This document shows, piece by piece, positions 1 to 10,817 of a DNA stretch of 64,000 bases; position 1 is the stretch's first letter; every line of letters begins with the position of its first letter. The stretch lies in contig AP025066.1 of assembly GCA_036186865.1 (NCBI GenBank), positions 16,154,516 through 16,218,515 on the forward strand, written 5' to 3'. The position numbers were made by a program, and so were the translations under genes. Source of the DNA: Eustoma russellianum (taxonomy: Eukaryota > Streptophyta > Magnoliopsida > Gentianales > Gentianaceae). The notes under the pieces were generated by a model. The model worked only from the letters and a program-made list of their open reading frames with translations. It was not told the origin of the DNA and ran no database searches.

Positions 1-1475
1 CATCAATGCTTAAGTGTCTTTACATCATTGGTTGGCCACCTAATCACCTTGTACGAATGGCAAAATGAAGCAACATAATTGGTCCACCTTGGAAAATCAC
101 CTTGGTCGAATTTTTTACTACATTTTGTCTTGAAAATATTGAAGATAATGTAGTGGGATAAAAAGGCATAACAACTCCACTATCCCCTCAACTCCTTGGA
201 AAAAAATAGGCATGTGGGAGTTGAAGAATTCAAACCAAAAACAGCTCCAAAAACCCTTAGTAGCTGTTGGCTACTATTTGAAATGTCCAAGTTGGCAACT
301 TTTGCCAACTAGCTTCTTTTTGGTTGGTCCACTTGTCATCAAACTATAAAATGAATTAACACATTATCTCCAACTGAATATACACGTTTTTCAACACATA
401 TATATGTATAGCAACTCAGATTTTTGAAGAAGAAATCAACAAATAATAGTTGACAAGATTATGTCAACATATAACACCAAAATTCCCAATATTTCTTCTT
501 GTATGTTGTGATCATTTCCACACATTTAACACCTTTAAATTCTATGAAATATGATTATTAATATCTCCCAATAACATATAGAAGATGGTCTTCAAGAAAG
601 AAATAGAATGTGAGATCACAACTCATCACATATCCTGCTACCTTCGATAACATCATCAATTAAGAGAATAAGATAAAGAACCTTCAAATAATCTTCAAAA
701 TGATCATACACAAGCTTCAGAACGAAGATAATAATAGACTCAAGAGATTCCTTGAGTGAAAATACCAAAAATACCCTCAGAGGTAAAATGACCAAAATGC
801 CCCTCGAGTGAGTAAACTCCAGAAATGACCCCGATGGTCAGAAATGAATATAATAACACCTTTGTCATAATAAATAAGATGAGAATAAGTCCTTGAAGTA
901 TTTCCACCATATCATGTTCCTACAAAACTCAAAATACCAATTTTGCCCTTTTTGGTAAGTTATACAAACTTCCAAGGCACATTAGTCACAAGTCATTTGT
1001 AATCGTCAAAATATCAACATAATGAACATATATAAATCATGTATAAATGATAACAACCATTTTATCACATTTTAGAAAAAAATATTTCTAAAACCCTAGA
1101 CATCGATCGATCGAAGTGCCTTAGCTTCAGAGATCGATGTCTCACAGTGAGTTTCAGAGTTTGTCTCTGACCTACATCGATAGATCAAAGTGAGGGTTCG
1201 ATGTACATCGATCGATCGATGTGTCTCAGGTTTAGAGATCGATGTCTCATAATAAGGTCTTGAATTTTCTCTGCCTTACATAGATCGTCAATGTGAGGGA
1301 TCGAAGTACATCGATCGATCGAAATGCAACAACCTGAGAGATCGAAGTCATTTTTCTTAACTTTTCCAACTCTTAATCATTTATAACACCACATGTGACA
1401 TTTTTAAGTATCCACTACTTAAAATAATGACTTTGAAAATTATCCAAACATATTTATCAACAGTCTGTTTACTCC
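1..1475. other. AT-rich non-coding stretch, possibly the end of an LTR
   Basis: No credible coding region is visible. The stretch is AT-rich and carries a palindromic repeat cluster at 1101-1345 like that in the gypsy-A and copia-2 LTRs. It ends near 1460 in ATCAACA, a plausible LTR terminus, exactly where the minus-strand gag remnant to the right stops being recognisable. I infer that it is the end of an LTR element that inserted into gypsy-C gag and continues left of the window. The other end is not visible, so this is not proven. Confidence 0.4.
1101..1345. repeat. ATCGATCG palindromic repeat cluster
   Basis: Several copies of a core like CATCGATCGATCGATGT are separated by 20-50 bp spacers that contain half-copies such as GAGATCGATGTCTCA. 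The core is self-complementary. The same motif family is in the gypsy-A LTRs (7204-7465 and 14278-14545) and the copia-2 LTRs (34305-34670 and 39635-39955). Confidence 0.75.
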
Positions 1476-1487
1476 GCTAATGTCATC

Positions 1488-1976
1488 GAACCTCCATCCT
1501 CTTTAGTATGACATTGTCTGGGATATAGAACTTCTTAAACTCCTCCCTGAACCGCCCCCAAGTAACTGGTGGTGGTAGGCATGCCTCCATGCTGTGCCAC
1601 CACACCTCTGCATCCCCTGTCAGAAAAGGCACAACAACCTCCACCCTCAAATCGTCTGGTACCTGTAGCAGTCGAAGGTGTTCAGAAATCTCTTTGAGCC
1701 AGATCTCAGCCTCCTCCGGATGAGAGGTCCCTCTAAAAGACAGGGCTCAAGAGTTCTGAATCTACTTGTAGAAGAATCTGAGACTCGTGTTGGCGGCGGC
1801 GGCAATGCCTGCTGCTGGTTGATCTGTTTCTGCTGCTGGGCTATTTGCTGCTGCTGTTGCCCAAGAATGTTGGCCAGAGTGGTCATAGCGTCTGTCAACG
1901 CTTGAGGTATGGCCCTCTGATTCTGGTCGTAACCCCCATGTCCGCCGTTACCCTGTGGCTCACGTCTGGGCGGTAT
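1488..1976 (-). pseudogene. Gypsy-C gag remnant (N-terminal part)
   Basis: Read on the minus strand, this is the first ~160 residues of a Ty3/gypsy Gag polyprotein, the particle-forming structural protein. The order is a PPRREPQG-like start, a Gln-rich stretch (ILGQQQQQIAQQQ), then FRTLEPC and the retrotransposon-gag domain up to FYIPDNVILKRMEV. The start codon reads ATA at 1976-1974 where relatives have ATG, and a frame break near 1740-1700 disrupts the gag domain. The similarity stops at about 1488 against unrelated DNA. PBS and LTR follow in the right order at 2271-2285, so this is the 5' end of a truncated minus-strand element. Confidence 0.8.
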
Positions 1977-2270
1977 TTTTCCTGTGAATTTTGCAATAGT
2001 ACAAACACTTCATTAGTCTAGCAAAGTTTGAGGGGTAATTTGGAAAATTCTGTCGTTTTCAGAATTCATGCTAAAATTTAGGGGCAGAAAGGTAGATTAG
2101 TGGAGAAACGATTGCTCACCCTCGTACGCCTTATCACTTCTTAAGTCTAAGATCATCACTTAAGTCTATTTTGTTTCTTAAGGGTAAAATCATCATTTTA
2201 GAAAAAGATCGTAGCTTAAGTCTAAGTGATCTAGTCAATCCTGTGTCTTCGAGGCAGATCTGGAGCCTCG

Positions 2271-2282
2271 GCTCTGATACCA
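2271..2282 (-). other. Primer binding site of gypsy-C
   Basis: The minus strand reads TGGTATCAGAGC, complementary to the 3' end of plant initiator tRNA-Met, two bases inside the LTR end at 2285. This fixes the orientation of gypsy-C and the inner end of its 5' LTR. Confidence 0.85.
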
Positions 2283-2284
2283 CA

Positions 2285-4630
2285 TGTAGTGCCCCACTCC
2301 TGAGCCCTAGCTTCGGGAACAGTGCACTCGCCATAGTTTGCTATGAGAACTATAAGGCATCGTTCAAACTTCTTTACACATCAGAAATGAGGTAGAAATT
2401 TTTTTTTGCAAAAGCGATAACAAAAATAAATATCTCAATTAAATTAAATCCATCAGAAATGAAATAAAGTACAAGGGTTGATGAGACCCACTACGTCAAG
2501 TCATGAAATAGTCATCCAAATCCAAACTGAAGTCAAAATATGAGTCTAAGTGGAGATTTAACGGACTATCCCTCTGAACATGCATCCGGTCAAAAGATCC
2601 TATCCGTGGTCCGACTTATTCTCCCCATCTCGCATAATTGGCCCCATCCTCTATAGAGATGTACTCGTAGTCTTGCTCACCTGTTGAGGGAAGGTACGGG
2701 GGTGAATGATGGGAGTCACTCGTAGGTTACCCGTCTCTCCCAGAAAGAGACTTTCAAATACTGAGTCGTATAAACAAATAAAGTAGGTAAAGCAGTAATA
2801 AATAAAGCAACAGATAAAATAAAGAAATAATATATACCCGATCCGATCTGTAACTCACATCCCTTAACACTAAAACAACTCAATAGCAAGACTAAGGATA
2901 ATGACATCAATAACAAATGCAATGCGCAACTTCATTATGCATGCTCTTTTTATTTAATATCTCATGCAATTATTTAATATCACACGCTATGCTCTTTCTT
3001 TTCCATGATATGCTATGCATGTCCGGGGTCCTATTAGGTGAAGGTGACCATTATCACCATACACCCATCACACGCCTCGTCAGGCCACACATCCCGTAGG
3101 ACCACACGACTCATAGGATCAATGCAATGGTCGTGCCATGAATGCTTCACACTTTCACACCGTTCTTTTCATTCGCCTATGTTGCATGCTCCATTTTATA
3201 TTGTGTAATTACCATATGTTTCGTGGGGTTCATTACTGTATTTTATGTCTACCGCATTTTATCTTTCACCGTATTTTATGTTTCTACACTTTATTTTATT
3301 TTTCTAGGCTTTCAAGTACTTCCTTATTTTATTTAATTATTTTTATCTTCCCCTGTATTTTTTCTTCTATTTTAATTTATTAGTGGGTTTCTAAGTGACT
3401 TTAATATTATATTAAGTAAATATACTTTATATGTTTTCCCTTTTTTTCCTTTTTTGTAACTGTCCTCAGTCTATTTATTTATTTTTATTTTATTTATTAT
3501 TTTGTTTTATTTACTAAATTCTTAATTTTATTAATTATTAAATGATAACTATTTTATTTTATTTATTATTATTATAAATAACAAAAAAACAATTCATGGC
3601 CCCTTATTTTCTTTTTCTCCTCGCCCTTTTTCTATTCAGTTTGTCCCTTTATTACAACTGTCCCGCTTGAATAACCTGCGGCCCGCCTACAGTTCCGTTT
3701 TTTTATTTCGCTCAGTCTCGGGCCTTCCGTTTGCAGCTGGCCCGGCCCGACAGTCGGCCTGTTGGCCTCTAGCCTGCCTCAGCCTTTTATGTTTTTTGTA
3801 TACCGCAGGATTGTGGGCCGGCCCGCTGGCCGCGCCAGACTTGACCTGATATTTATTATTTTTTCCTTTTTCTTTATTTTTTCTTTTTCTTTAATTTCTT
3901 AAATTCTAATTTCCTTCAAAAATCCATAACTTCTTTGTTTTAACTCCGATTTGCCCTAAATCAATTCCATTGGACTCTGTTTAACTCACGAACGTGTCAC
4001 CTACATGCGCTGCTCAGGGCCGCGCGTGTACCACACGCACTGTCCTCAGGCGCATTTTTCGTCCATCTGAATCGATTCCAGCTTATTTCCGTACTATGTG
4101 ATCTATATCTAAGGCCATTCATGCAATTTCCATACCAAAACATAAAGATATCATGATGAACATATAAAGAATAAACATACCGGTGATAAACAAATAAAAC
4201 AAACACATCATGCGAGAAATCCGATACACACGGATGTGAATCCGACAGAGGGGAGTGTAACCTGCCTTTTAATTGAAAAATTCCCGGTTACAATGTGGTT
4301 GTATTTAGTGTGGGTGACCAATTCTCTTTTTTCCGCGTCCTTCTGTCTTTTTCTCTCTCTCCCTTCTCTCCCTTCTCTTTTCCATTCCCTTTTCTTCCCC
4401 TGCTCCTGTCCGCTATCTCTCTTTCACTCTCTCTCTTTTTTTCCCTTTAGTGTGGGTGTCGTAATGAGTGGGTGGGAGAAAGAAATTTAGGGGATTTAAT
4501 TTGGGGTGGGGGGGCAAAAATTAAGAGGAGTGGCGCGGAATTTTAGGGATTTAAGAGAGGGCTTGTTGGGATTTATTAGGATAAGATTTGTTTTTAAACA
4601 ATAAATTCAATTTAATTTAATTAATTAATA
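2285..4630 (-). repeat. 5' LTR of gypsy-C (outer end uncertain)
   Basis: The inner end is exact: the minus-strand LTR ends in ACTACA next to the PBS. The first ~90 bp resemble the gypsy-B LTR end, including a shared CTATGAGAACTA segment. A long CT-rich tract at about 4320-4450 matches the pyrimidine tract near the outer end of the gypsy-B LTR (57305-57430). I see no clean TG terminus, so the outer boundary near 4630 is an estimate. There is no second LTR in the window. Confidence 0.6.
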
Positions 4631-4631
4631 A

Positions 4632-4738
4632 TTTTTTTCTTCCGGTTACAACCCTACGTGTCATTGGAATCGAACTCTTAACCTTTTAGAACAAATCACA
4701 ACTGGAGTACCAACTGGACTATATCCTGGAAAGTTATC
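4632..4738 (-). repeat. tRNA-derived SINE-like sequence
   Basis: The minus strand has an A-box-like TAGTCCAGTTGGTA, a B-box-like GAGTTCGATTCC about 45 bp later, then an A-rich tail (AAGAAAAAAATT). This is the head-to-tail order of a tRNA-derived SINE. It does not fold into a convincing complete tRNA. Its edge coincides with the left edge of the duplicated host arm. Confidence 0.45.
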
Positions 4739-4739
4739 G

Positions 4740-6347
4740 GCTCGAATATTTTGTTACGGGTGGTGACATAGTATGTGTATAAAATATATGCAAAACTTTT
4801 TCTTAGTCACTTAAAATGAATATTTAATCCCAATCTGATACATAAACTACTTTTAAAAGCTACAACTCGTTTCACAATTCTGAAGATAATCTACTCACAT
4901 GAAATAATATTCAAGAGTCATATATTTTGTTGTTGTTTGGACTTAGTTTGAACTAACTTGATAAATGTCAAATATGTAAATAATATTTTAATATTTATAA
5001 AGATTTCTTTAGATAAACTAATAAGATGAAGCTAAATCCAAGCAATATAATTCTGATCCTAACCATGTTTTACGAGCAATATAGGGCCCTTGTGACAGTA
5101 TTTACTTAGCTGTCGTGGCTTCTTCAGAAAAATAACATAATAATTTGTAGTTGCAGCAATGTTTTGGTATATGTTGTAAAGCTTTTTTTGGCCAAAGCAT
5201 AGTTATCTCTCGAAGACATTTTCTTTGTTCCAGTTTTCCAATAGGTGCTAATTTTCCTATCAAATTTGATTGTGTGATTGATACAGTAGAACTTTAAAAA
5301 TCCAGAAATGCCCTTGAAAGCCGAAACAGGAGCGGACAAGCTGCTTCTTCTTCTTCCTTTTTCTTTTGGGTATGCATTTATCCCTATCCAGATTACTCAT
5401 TAATATAAAATAAAACCTTTTGCATATAATAATTACATTATTCATAAAACTTGATTTTCCCAATAAAATCCGTATTACAATGATTAAAATGTGTATCTCA
5501 TTAAATTATTCATATTATCTTTATTGATAATTCATTGAATCAAAAATGAACAACAACAACAATATTACATCACTGTCTTAGAGGTTCCCGCTTATGGCGG
5601 GATATGGAGAGTCGGATGTATGCAACTATACTCATGTATTAGAAACACACAGAGATTGTTTCCCGATGATCCATAATAAAAATTGCGCTTAGATGTTACA
5701 TTTCCTCATTGTGAGTTCAACAAATATACAACATATGTTTACATTTGCAAGATGTGACTAAAGATCCTTATAGTTATAACATGTAGTATTAGAGTCGCTG
5801 AACCAAATGGGATAAATCATGTTAATTTTAATTAAATGGTACATTTTTATTTGAATATTTGACCATTTTGATGAAATGCAGGACCATATGCTCTCACTCT
5901 ATTATATAAGGAACAGAAAAAGAAACCAAAAAGCATTGCGCAGATGATAAGAAAAGAAGGTTGATTTTATTATAAATCTAAGTGATGCAATATAGAAAAT
6001 ATTGAAGATGAGAGAAGATAAGAAGTAGAGAATAAACATGTATTCTTATCTTATTCTAAGTTGTGTATAATATGTTTAACATAATGTCTTATTTATAAGA
6101 CTTTGAGATGATGATACATTGAATTAGTTACACCGTTTCTTGTTTTCTATAACATGTTTGGATTGATATAACCTTTGTCGTTCTCAAGAATACTTTAAAC
6201 ATCCACAATTTCATAATATTCATAACAGATTTATTTGAATGATTCAGCATCTTCGTTGTTTCTTGTGGCATAAGTCTTCTTTTATTCAATGAATATAGGT
6301 TATATCGACTACCAAAACAAATACATCTTGTAGGGTTAGAGACGGCC
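4740..6347. other. Duplicated host arm 1, left part (non-coding)
   Basis: This AT-rich DNA aligns by eye, with small indels, to 32362-32432 plus 33349-34222 plus 40349-40690. Shared landmarks are GCTCGAATATTTTGTT, a segment around TACGAGCAATATAGGGCCC, and GTCGCTGAACCAA. About 265 bp (5965-6230) has no counterpart in arm 2. No gene is evident. Gypsy-A interrupts the arm at 6348. Confidence 0.75.
5551..5695 (-). repeat. SINE with (TTG)n tail
   Basis: The minus strand ends in a TTG/GTT run at 5564-5552, preceded by GTTGCGTACATCCGAC and an inverted repeat GCGGGA. This is the 3' layout of plant Au-type SINEs, which share their tail with RTE LINEs. Related copies are at 27950-28040, 29098-29235 and 49729-49866. 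The corresponding place in arm 2 (about 34060-34160) lacks it. Confidence 0.6.
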
Positions 6348-7203
6348 TGTTATGCCCCGCACCCTCCGTCGGGTAATTAAAAGACGAAGAAGAATTTTCA
6401 GGAATTAATGACGGTCAACGCGAATTAAGTTAGGCATTAATATGAGGATTAATTAGAAATTAATGATGGATTTAATATTGGGAATTAATTATGTTTAATT
6501 TAGAATTAAATAAGTAGATTTATCCTTTAAAATAAATAGATAATAGATATAATTTAGAAACACCAAACTTTTCTCCTTTCCATATAAAAACTGACAGAAC
6601 GTCAGTTTTCTCATTACGCAGAGAAAACCGACGCACTCTCCATCCCATAGGCGATTCTTGGCACCTTTGAAACCCTAGGAGAAGGACCCCTCCGAGAAGC
6701 AATCCGTTCCTCGTTTGTTCTTCAAATCTACTTCGAGTAATCAAAGGCAAGTAATCTGTTTATAAGTTCCTACGATTTGTGAAATGAAAGACGGCCTATT
6801 TTGTTATCAAATTGGATCACCATGCAGTAGATTCGTTCTTTGATTATGCGTATATGTTTTATGTGCTTTCGTTTCAAGATTTGGCCGATGTATATGAAAA
6901 TGTGATGGTTGTTGTTGATTGAATATGTGAAATCCTGCAAATCCCTACCCCTGAATCCCTTTTTGGTGTGGTTTCAAGGTTGAGGTGTTTGAGAGAAAAG
7001 ATGGGATTTTTGGGATTGAGAGCGTTGGATAATCGAGTTCAAGGTCGAATCATTGTGCGATATGCGTATAAGCGTTTGAATTTACAGTTTTAAGCATGGA
7101 TGGTAGCCGGGATTAGGCTTGGATTGATTGGGGATGAATTAGGGATATTTGGTGTTCTTGGTACTGCAGATGTTGCAGAAAACGGAGAGAGGATTGGGGA
7201 AAC

Positions 7204-7465
7204 CGCAGACATCGATCGATCTAAGTCAGGGATCGATGTCCTCAGAAGGACATCGATCGATCGATGTCTGGGTGGCTGAGAGATCGATGTCCCCAGTAGG
7301 ACATCGATCGATCGATGTAGGGGGAGACTCAGAGATCGATGTCCTCAGAAGGACATCGATCGATCGATGTAGGTACAGGCTGAGAGATCGATGTCCCTAG
7401 TTGGACATCGATCGATCGAAGTGGAGAGATTGATGTCCCCAGCTGGACATCGATCGATCGATGTA
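7204..7465. repeat. Palindrome array in the gypsy-A LTR, ~52-bp period
   Basis: Five units begin at about 7251, 7302, 7354, 7406 and 7448. Each contains a CATCGATCGATCGATGT-type palindrome, and the spacer carries the half-site GAGATCGATGTCC. The segment 7249-7268 is a perfect 20-bp palindrome. The array is repeated in the 3' LTR at 14278-14545. It could hold protein-binding dyads or form hairpins; its function is unknown. Confidence 0.85.
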
Positions 7466-7967
7466 TAGGGGATGAAGTCCAGAAATTTTGTGGAAAATAG
7501 AGGAAGAAAGGGGGACGTTCGGGGAACCTTTGGGTGACTTTAGGGACTTCTTAAGACCTGATTAAAGGTAGTCTAAGTCTTGGGAACATGACCTAAGATG
7601 GTGAAACAATATTGGTGACTTCAATGGGTTCTCGAATCGAGTTTCAACGTGAATGACTTAGATGGGCTAGGAGATGAATGTACGAGGTGTTTGAGAGTTC
7701 AATGAGGAATGGTTAGGGATATTTGCCTTGGGTTGTGAACCTTAGAGTCAAGACTAAGGGTTGACGTGATGGTGGAAGCCTAAGTTATGATGTGTACATT
7801 AGTGAAAACTTGTGTATGCTTGTACTTGCGCATGTGTACATGAACTACTTATGTGAATTGCATACGAGAATGTGGAATGAGAATGAAATGAGGAGTCTTG
7901 CATCATGGCACGTGCATTTGCATATTGATTTGAAAAGAAAGGTGCTTCGCCACGAATTTGCGAAGGT

Positions 7968-8206
7968 GACCTGCAATGTAAACCGGGATGGAAATTTAAG
8001 CCGGGGCGCATTGTAGGGCACAAAAGACTGTAACGTAAACCGGGATGGAAATATAAGCCGGGGCGCGTTACAGGGTATAAAGTTGTCTGTAATGCTACTC
8101 GGGATGGAAATATAAGCCGAGGTGCATTACAGGGTATAAAGTTGGCTGTAACGTAAACCGGGATGGAAATATAAGCCGGGGCGCGTTACAGGGTATAAAG
8201 TTATGT
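7968..8206 (+). promoter_or_regulatory. Four-unit array with reiterated TATA-like boxes
   Basis: Four ~58-bp direct repeats each contain CCGGGATGGAAATATAAGC or a close variant, and at least three end in a GGGTATAAAG box. The TATAAAG copies lie near 8075, 8133 and 8197. The same array is in the 3' LTR (15039-15277). A related array with TATACCCC/GGGTATAAAG on the minus strand is in gypsy-B LTRs (55770-56060). I infer that this is the core promoter; that is not shown experimentally. Confidence 0.5.
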
Positions 8207-8892
8207 GAAGTGACCGGACATTATGACATGCATTGCACTGTTTCAAAAGAGAAAGCGTTCATGCATATGTGAATGTGTAGGGTAGTGCATATTTTAGCAT
8301 GCATCATGAGAGTCAATGTGGTATGAACGTGAGTGGTACTTGATTGCCTATGAATTGTTCATTGTGAACAAATTGCTGTACTTGTTTACTGCGTTATTCA
8401 CTTACATATTTGGAAACTTTACAAGACATGTGCCCCACAATTCCCTGAATTATCTACTACTCATGTCTTGCCATGTGATGATCCCGTATGTCTTATAAGC
8501 GGGTTACTTGCTAGCGTTTTTTGCTAAGGGTACTGCCTTTGATCTTGCAGATGAACCCAGTTATGATATGATCTTCATTGAGGATGACGGCGAGTGGGCT
8601 GAATGGGATGATTAGACCTTGTAGAGAGCATTATGTGGATAGCTTTGATATTTCTGTTCCATAATTTGTCTGAGGTTTTAGATGGCTGCGACCATATATA
8701 GTTCTTTTAATGATTACATTGTCTTTGACGTATTAATTTGATGTTTTAGATTGACATGGTATGTTTCCGCCCTTATTTCTCTTACGTCATCGATGATGTG
8801 TATTCGAGAGATGAGACGTCTTGTAGTCTTCTCAGTAAGCTACGACGGGTGAACCGGTTCGGATTCCGCTGTCCGGGTCGGGGCGCTACAGG

Positions 8893-8904
8893 TGGTATCA
8901 GAGC
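8893..8904 (+). other. Primer binding site of gypsy-A
   Basis: TGGTATCAGAGC, complementary to initiator tRNA-Met, starts two bases after the LTR end at 8890. Confidence 0.95.
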
Positions 8905-9162
8905 CTAGGCTTCAGATCTACCTCGGAGACCTAGGTTATGACATGTAGAGTCTTAAGTTATGATCTTCACCTTAAGTTGATATTTAGGTCTAAGTATATG
9001 ATCTTAGACATAAGTTTGATTGGGATGGGTGTGTGCGAGCGCGATAATATGTGACCAATAAACGTTATTGTAGTTTATGAATTTCGTCTTACACAACGCA
9101 TGTGGCTTTCAGTATTTACCTATGAAATTGCTGAATGCTAATATGCGTGGATTTTGCAGAGA

Positions 9163-10251
9163 ATGCCTCCTCGCAGAGATAACCAAGGAAACGGTGGCAA
9201 TGGGAACAATGACCCTCCACCACCACCACCAGTTCTAGTCCCACAAGCGCTGATTGATGCTATCACAGTGATAGCACAAGGGGTTGCTCAGCAGCAGCAA
9301 CAACCGCAGCAACCTCCTCCCCCGCCGCCACAGCATGGCATAAGGTACTATATTGGGGAAATGCGAAAGATGCATGCCCCAAACTTTGAGGGGACAACTG
9401 ACCCAGAGGTGGCTGGGTTTTGGCTGGACAAAGTAGAGAAATGCTTCAGGCTAGTGCAAGTGCCTGAAGAACACAAGGTGGATGTGGCCACGCCTTTTCT
9501 GACTGGCAGAGCGAATGCATGGTGGAATGGCATTCTGCCCAAGATGACTCCTCCCATCCAGTGGAGTCAGTTTGTGAAGGCCTACAAAGACTACTACGTG
9601 CCTGAGACTGCCGTTTTGGAGAAGATGAGGCAGTTTGACAGATTTGAACAAGGGAGGATGACTATTTCTGACTATGCGGACAGGTTCCACGCATTGGGCA
9701 AGTTCACACCCTTAGTTTTAGAAAACAACAGAATGAAAATGCTAAAATTTGAGGAAGGACTGAACCCCCGTATACGGACTGCAATAGCGGGGTCAAGCTT
9801 GAAAACTTTTGAGGAGATGCTAGATGCCTGCTATCGCGTAGAGAGTGACATGCGTAGGTCGCAACAAAGAGAGACTCGGGAAGAATCGAGCAAGCGACCA
9901 AGGGTGGAGAAAAGCGGAAGTAGACCCGGACGTTGGGTCAAGATTCCCAGAAAAGGGCAGGCGGGCCCAGCACAAAGGGCACCGCAACAAAACCAACCTG
10001 AACGGCAAGCACCCGCAGAATGCCCACACTGCCATAAAAGACACGTGGGCGAATGTTGGAAGGTAAGTGGAGCATGTTTCAAATGTGGGAAAACGGGCCA
10101 TAGGATTAGAGATTGCCCAGAATGGAATACTAAACCTCAGGCAGCAGCAGGGCCGGCCCAGCAGCGGAGAGGCAGGCCTAATGCGGGAGTCCATGCGATG
10201 ACGGACGCTGAGGTACAGGAGGATGCCAACGTCGTGACAGGTACAACTTAA
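9163..10251 (+). CDS. gag: Gypsy-A Gag
   Basis: Gag forms the virus-like particle and packages element RNA in the cytoplasm. I place the start at the ATG at 9163 (MPPRRDNQGNGG), which aligns with the gypsy-B and gypsy-C starts. It has a Pro/Gln-rich N-terminus, a retrotransposon-gag domain at about residues 95-230 (WLDKVEKCFRL through MLDACYRVESDM), a basic stretch, and a CCHC zinc knuckle CFKCGKTGHRIRDC at about residue 305. A TAA closes the frame at 10249, but that stop lies inside an apparent intron (10241-10347). Removing the intron would carry Gag in frame into protease, so the product may be Gag alone or Gag-Pol. TTTTGCAG just before the ATG also resembles a splice acceptor. Confidence 0.92.
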   Translation: MPPRRDNQGNGGNGNNDPPPPPPVLVPQALIDAITVIAQGVAQQQQQPQQPPPPPPQHGIRYYIGEMRKMHAPNFEGTTDPEVAGFWLDKVEKCFRLVQVPEEHKVDVATPFLTGRANAWWNGILPKMTPPIQWSQFVKAYKDYYVPETAVLEKMRQFDRFEQGRMTISDYADRFHALGKFTPLVLENNRMKMLKFEEGLNPRIRTAIAGSSLKTFEEMLDACYRVESDMRRSQQRETREESSKRPRVEKSGSRPGRWVKIPRKGQAGPAQRAPQQNQPERQAPAECPHCHKRHVGECWKVSGACFKCGKTGHRIRDCPEWNTKPQAAAGPAQQRRGRPNAGVHAMTDAEVQEDANVVTGTT

Positions 10252-10347
10252 GTTTAATAATAGTAGCCTAAGTTGAATTTTAGCCTTTTAAGTTGATGAT
10301 TAAATATGCTTTACATGAGACCTTTACGTGCTGCACTTTCATGTTAG
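10241..10347 (+). other. Apparent spliceosomal intron 1 (Gag-protease junction)
   Basis: This 107-bp T-rich stretch begins GTACAAC and ends ATGTTAG. It contains stops in the Gag frame. The codons on either side resume the conserved Gag-PR junction in the same phase (VVTG then VILVNNVPA). A homologous interruption of about 101 bp sits at the same place in gypsy-B (61164-61264). The splicing is inferred from sequence only. Confidence 0.6.
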
Positions 10348-10817
10348 GTGTGATCTTAGTTAACAACGTGCCTGCAAACGTGTTATTTGATAGTGGCGCT
10401 AGCCACTCCTTCATTTCTAAGCGATTCGCCAAAGGACTCGACTGTCTACCCGAATGGCTTGAGAACCCATTTAGGGTACAGGCAGCAGGAGAACAAGTAC
10501 TGATTTCTCACCATCAGTACAAAGACTGTGATTTGGAATTAGATGGGAAACTCTTCTCGGTGACTCTAGTCCCAATACCGATAAAGGACTTTGACATAAT
10601 ATTGGGCATGGATTGGTTGACCAAGAATCATGCCAATATCGACTGTAAACTCAAGAAAGTGACCCTCAAAGACCCTGAGATGAATGATGTCACGGTGCAA
10701 GGGAATACCAAGATAACCAAAGCCCCAAAGAAGATTTACATGACAGCGATTAAGGCCTTTAAGGCTTTACAGAAAGGAGCAGAGGGGTTTATGGTATATG
10801 CTCTAGACGCGAAGTAG
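10348..10817 (+). CDS. pr: Gypsy-A aspartic protease
   Basis: The retropepsin-type protease matures the polyprotein. Its active-site motif is visible as LFDSGASHSFIS, with the catalytic Asp in DSGA; the later ILGMDWL motif is the usual flap-proximal block. The frame follows the Gag frame through intron 1. It ends at an in-frame TAG (10815-10817), after which the same frame continues directly into EVPSMDQIP and the RT region. Gypsy-B has CAG at the corresponding codon, so I read the TAG as a C-to-T mutation in this copy and not a normal end of the protein. Confidence 0.85.

Larger units (their letters stand above)
6348..8890 (+). repeat. 5' LTR of gypsy-A
   Basis: It starts TGTTATGCCCC and ends GGGGCGCTACA next to the PBS. 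Inside are a palindrome array (7204-7465) and a four-unit TATA-containing array (7968-8206), then about 690 bp to the LTR end. The transcription start is inferred to lie just after the TATA array, which puts the palindromes in U3. Confidence 0.95.

Noticed and set aside
4236..4490. 84-residue frame rich in Ser/Leu/Phe
   Set aside because: It is a translation of the CT-rich tract of the gypsy-C LTR.
7204..7465. Regularly spaced palindromic repeats resembling a CRISPR array
   Set aside because: The spacers are themselves repeats, the unit is ~52 bp inside a plant LTR, and an identical array lies in the other LTR. There are no cas genes.
7792..8016. 74-residue frames on both strands, repeated at 14863-15094
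   Set aside because: They lie in the LTR repeat array and recur only because the LTR is duplicated.
9820..10194. Minus-strand frame of 124 residues and other antisense frames within gypsy-A gag-pol
   Set aside because: They are shadows of the well-supported plus-strand gag and pol frames.
10815..10817. Programmed stop-codon readthrough between protease and RT
   Set aside because: The relative has CAG at the same codon and I see no typical readthrough context, so a mutation is simpler. Kept as a finding to check.
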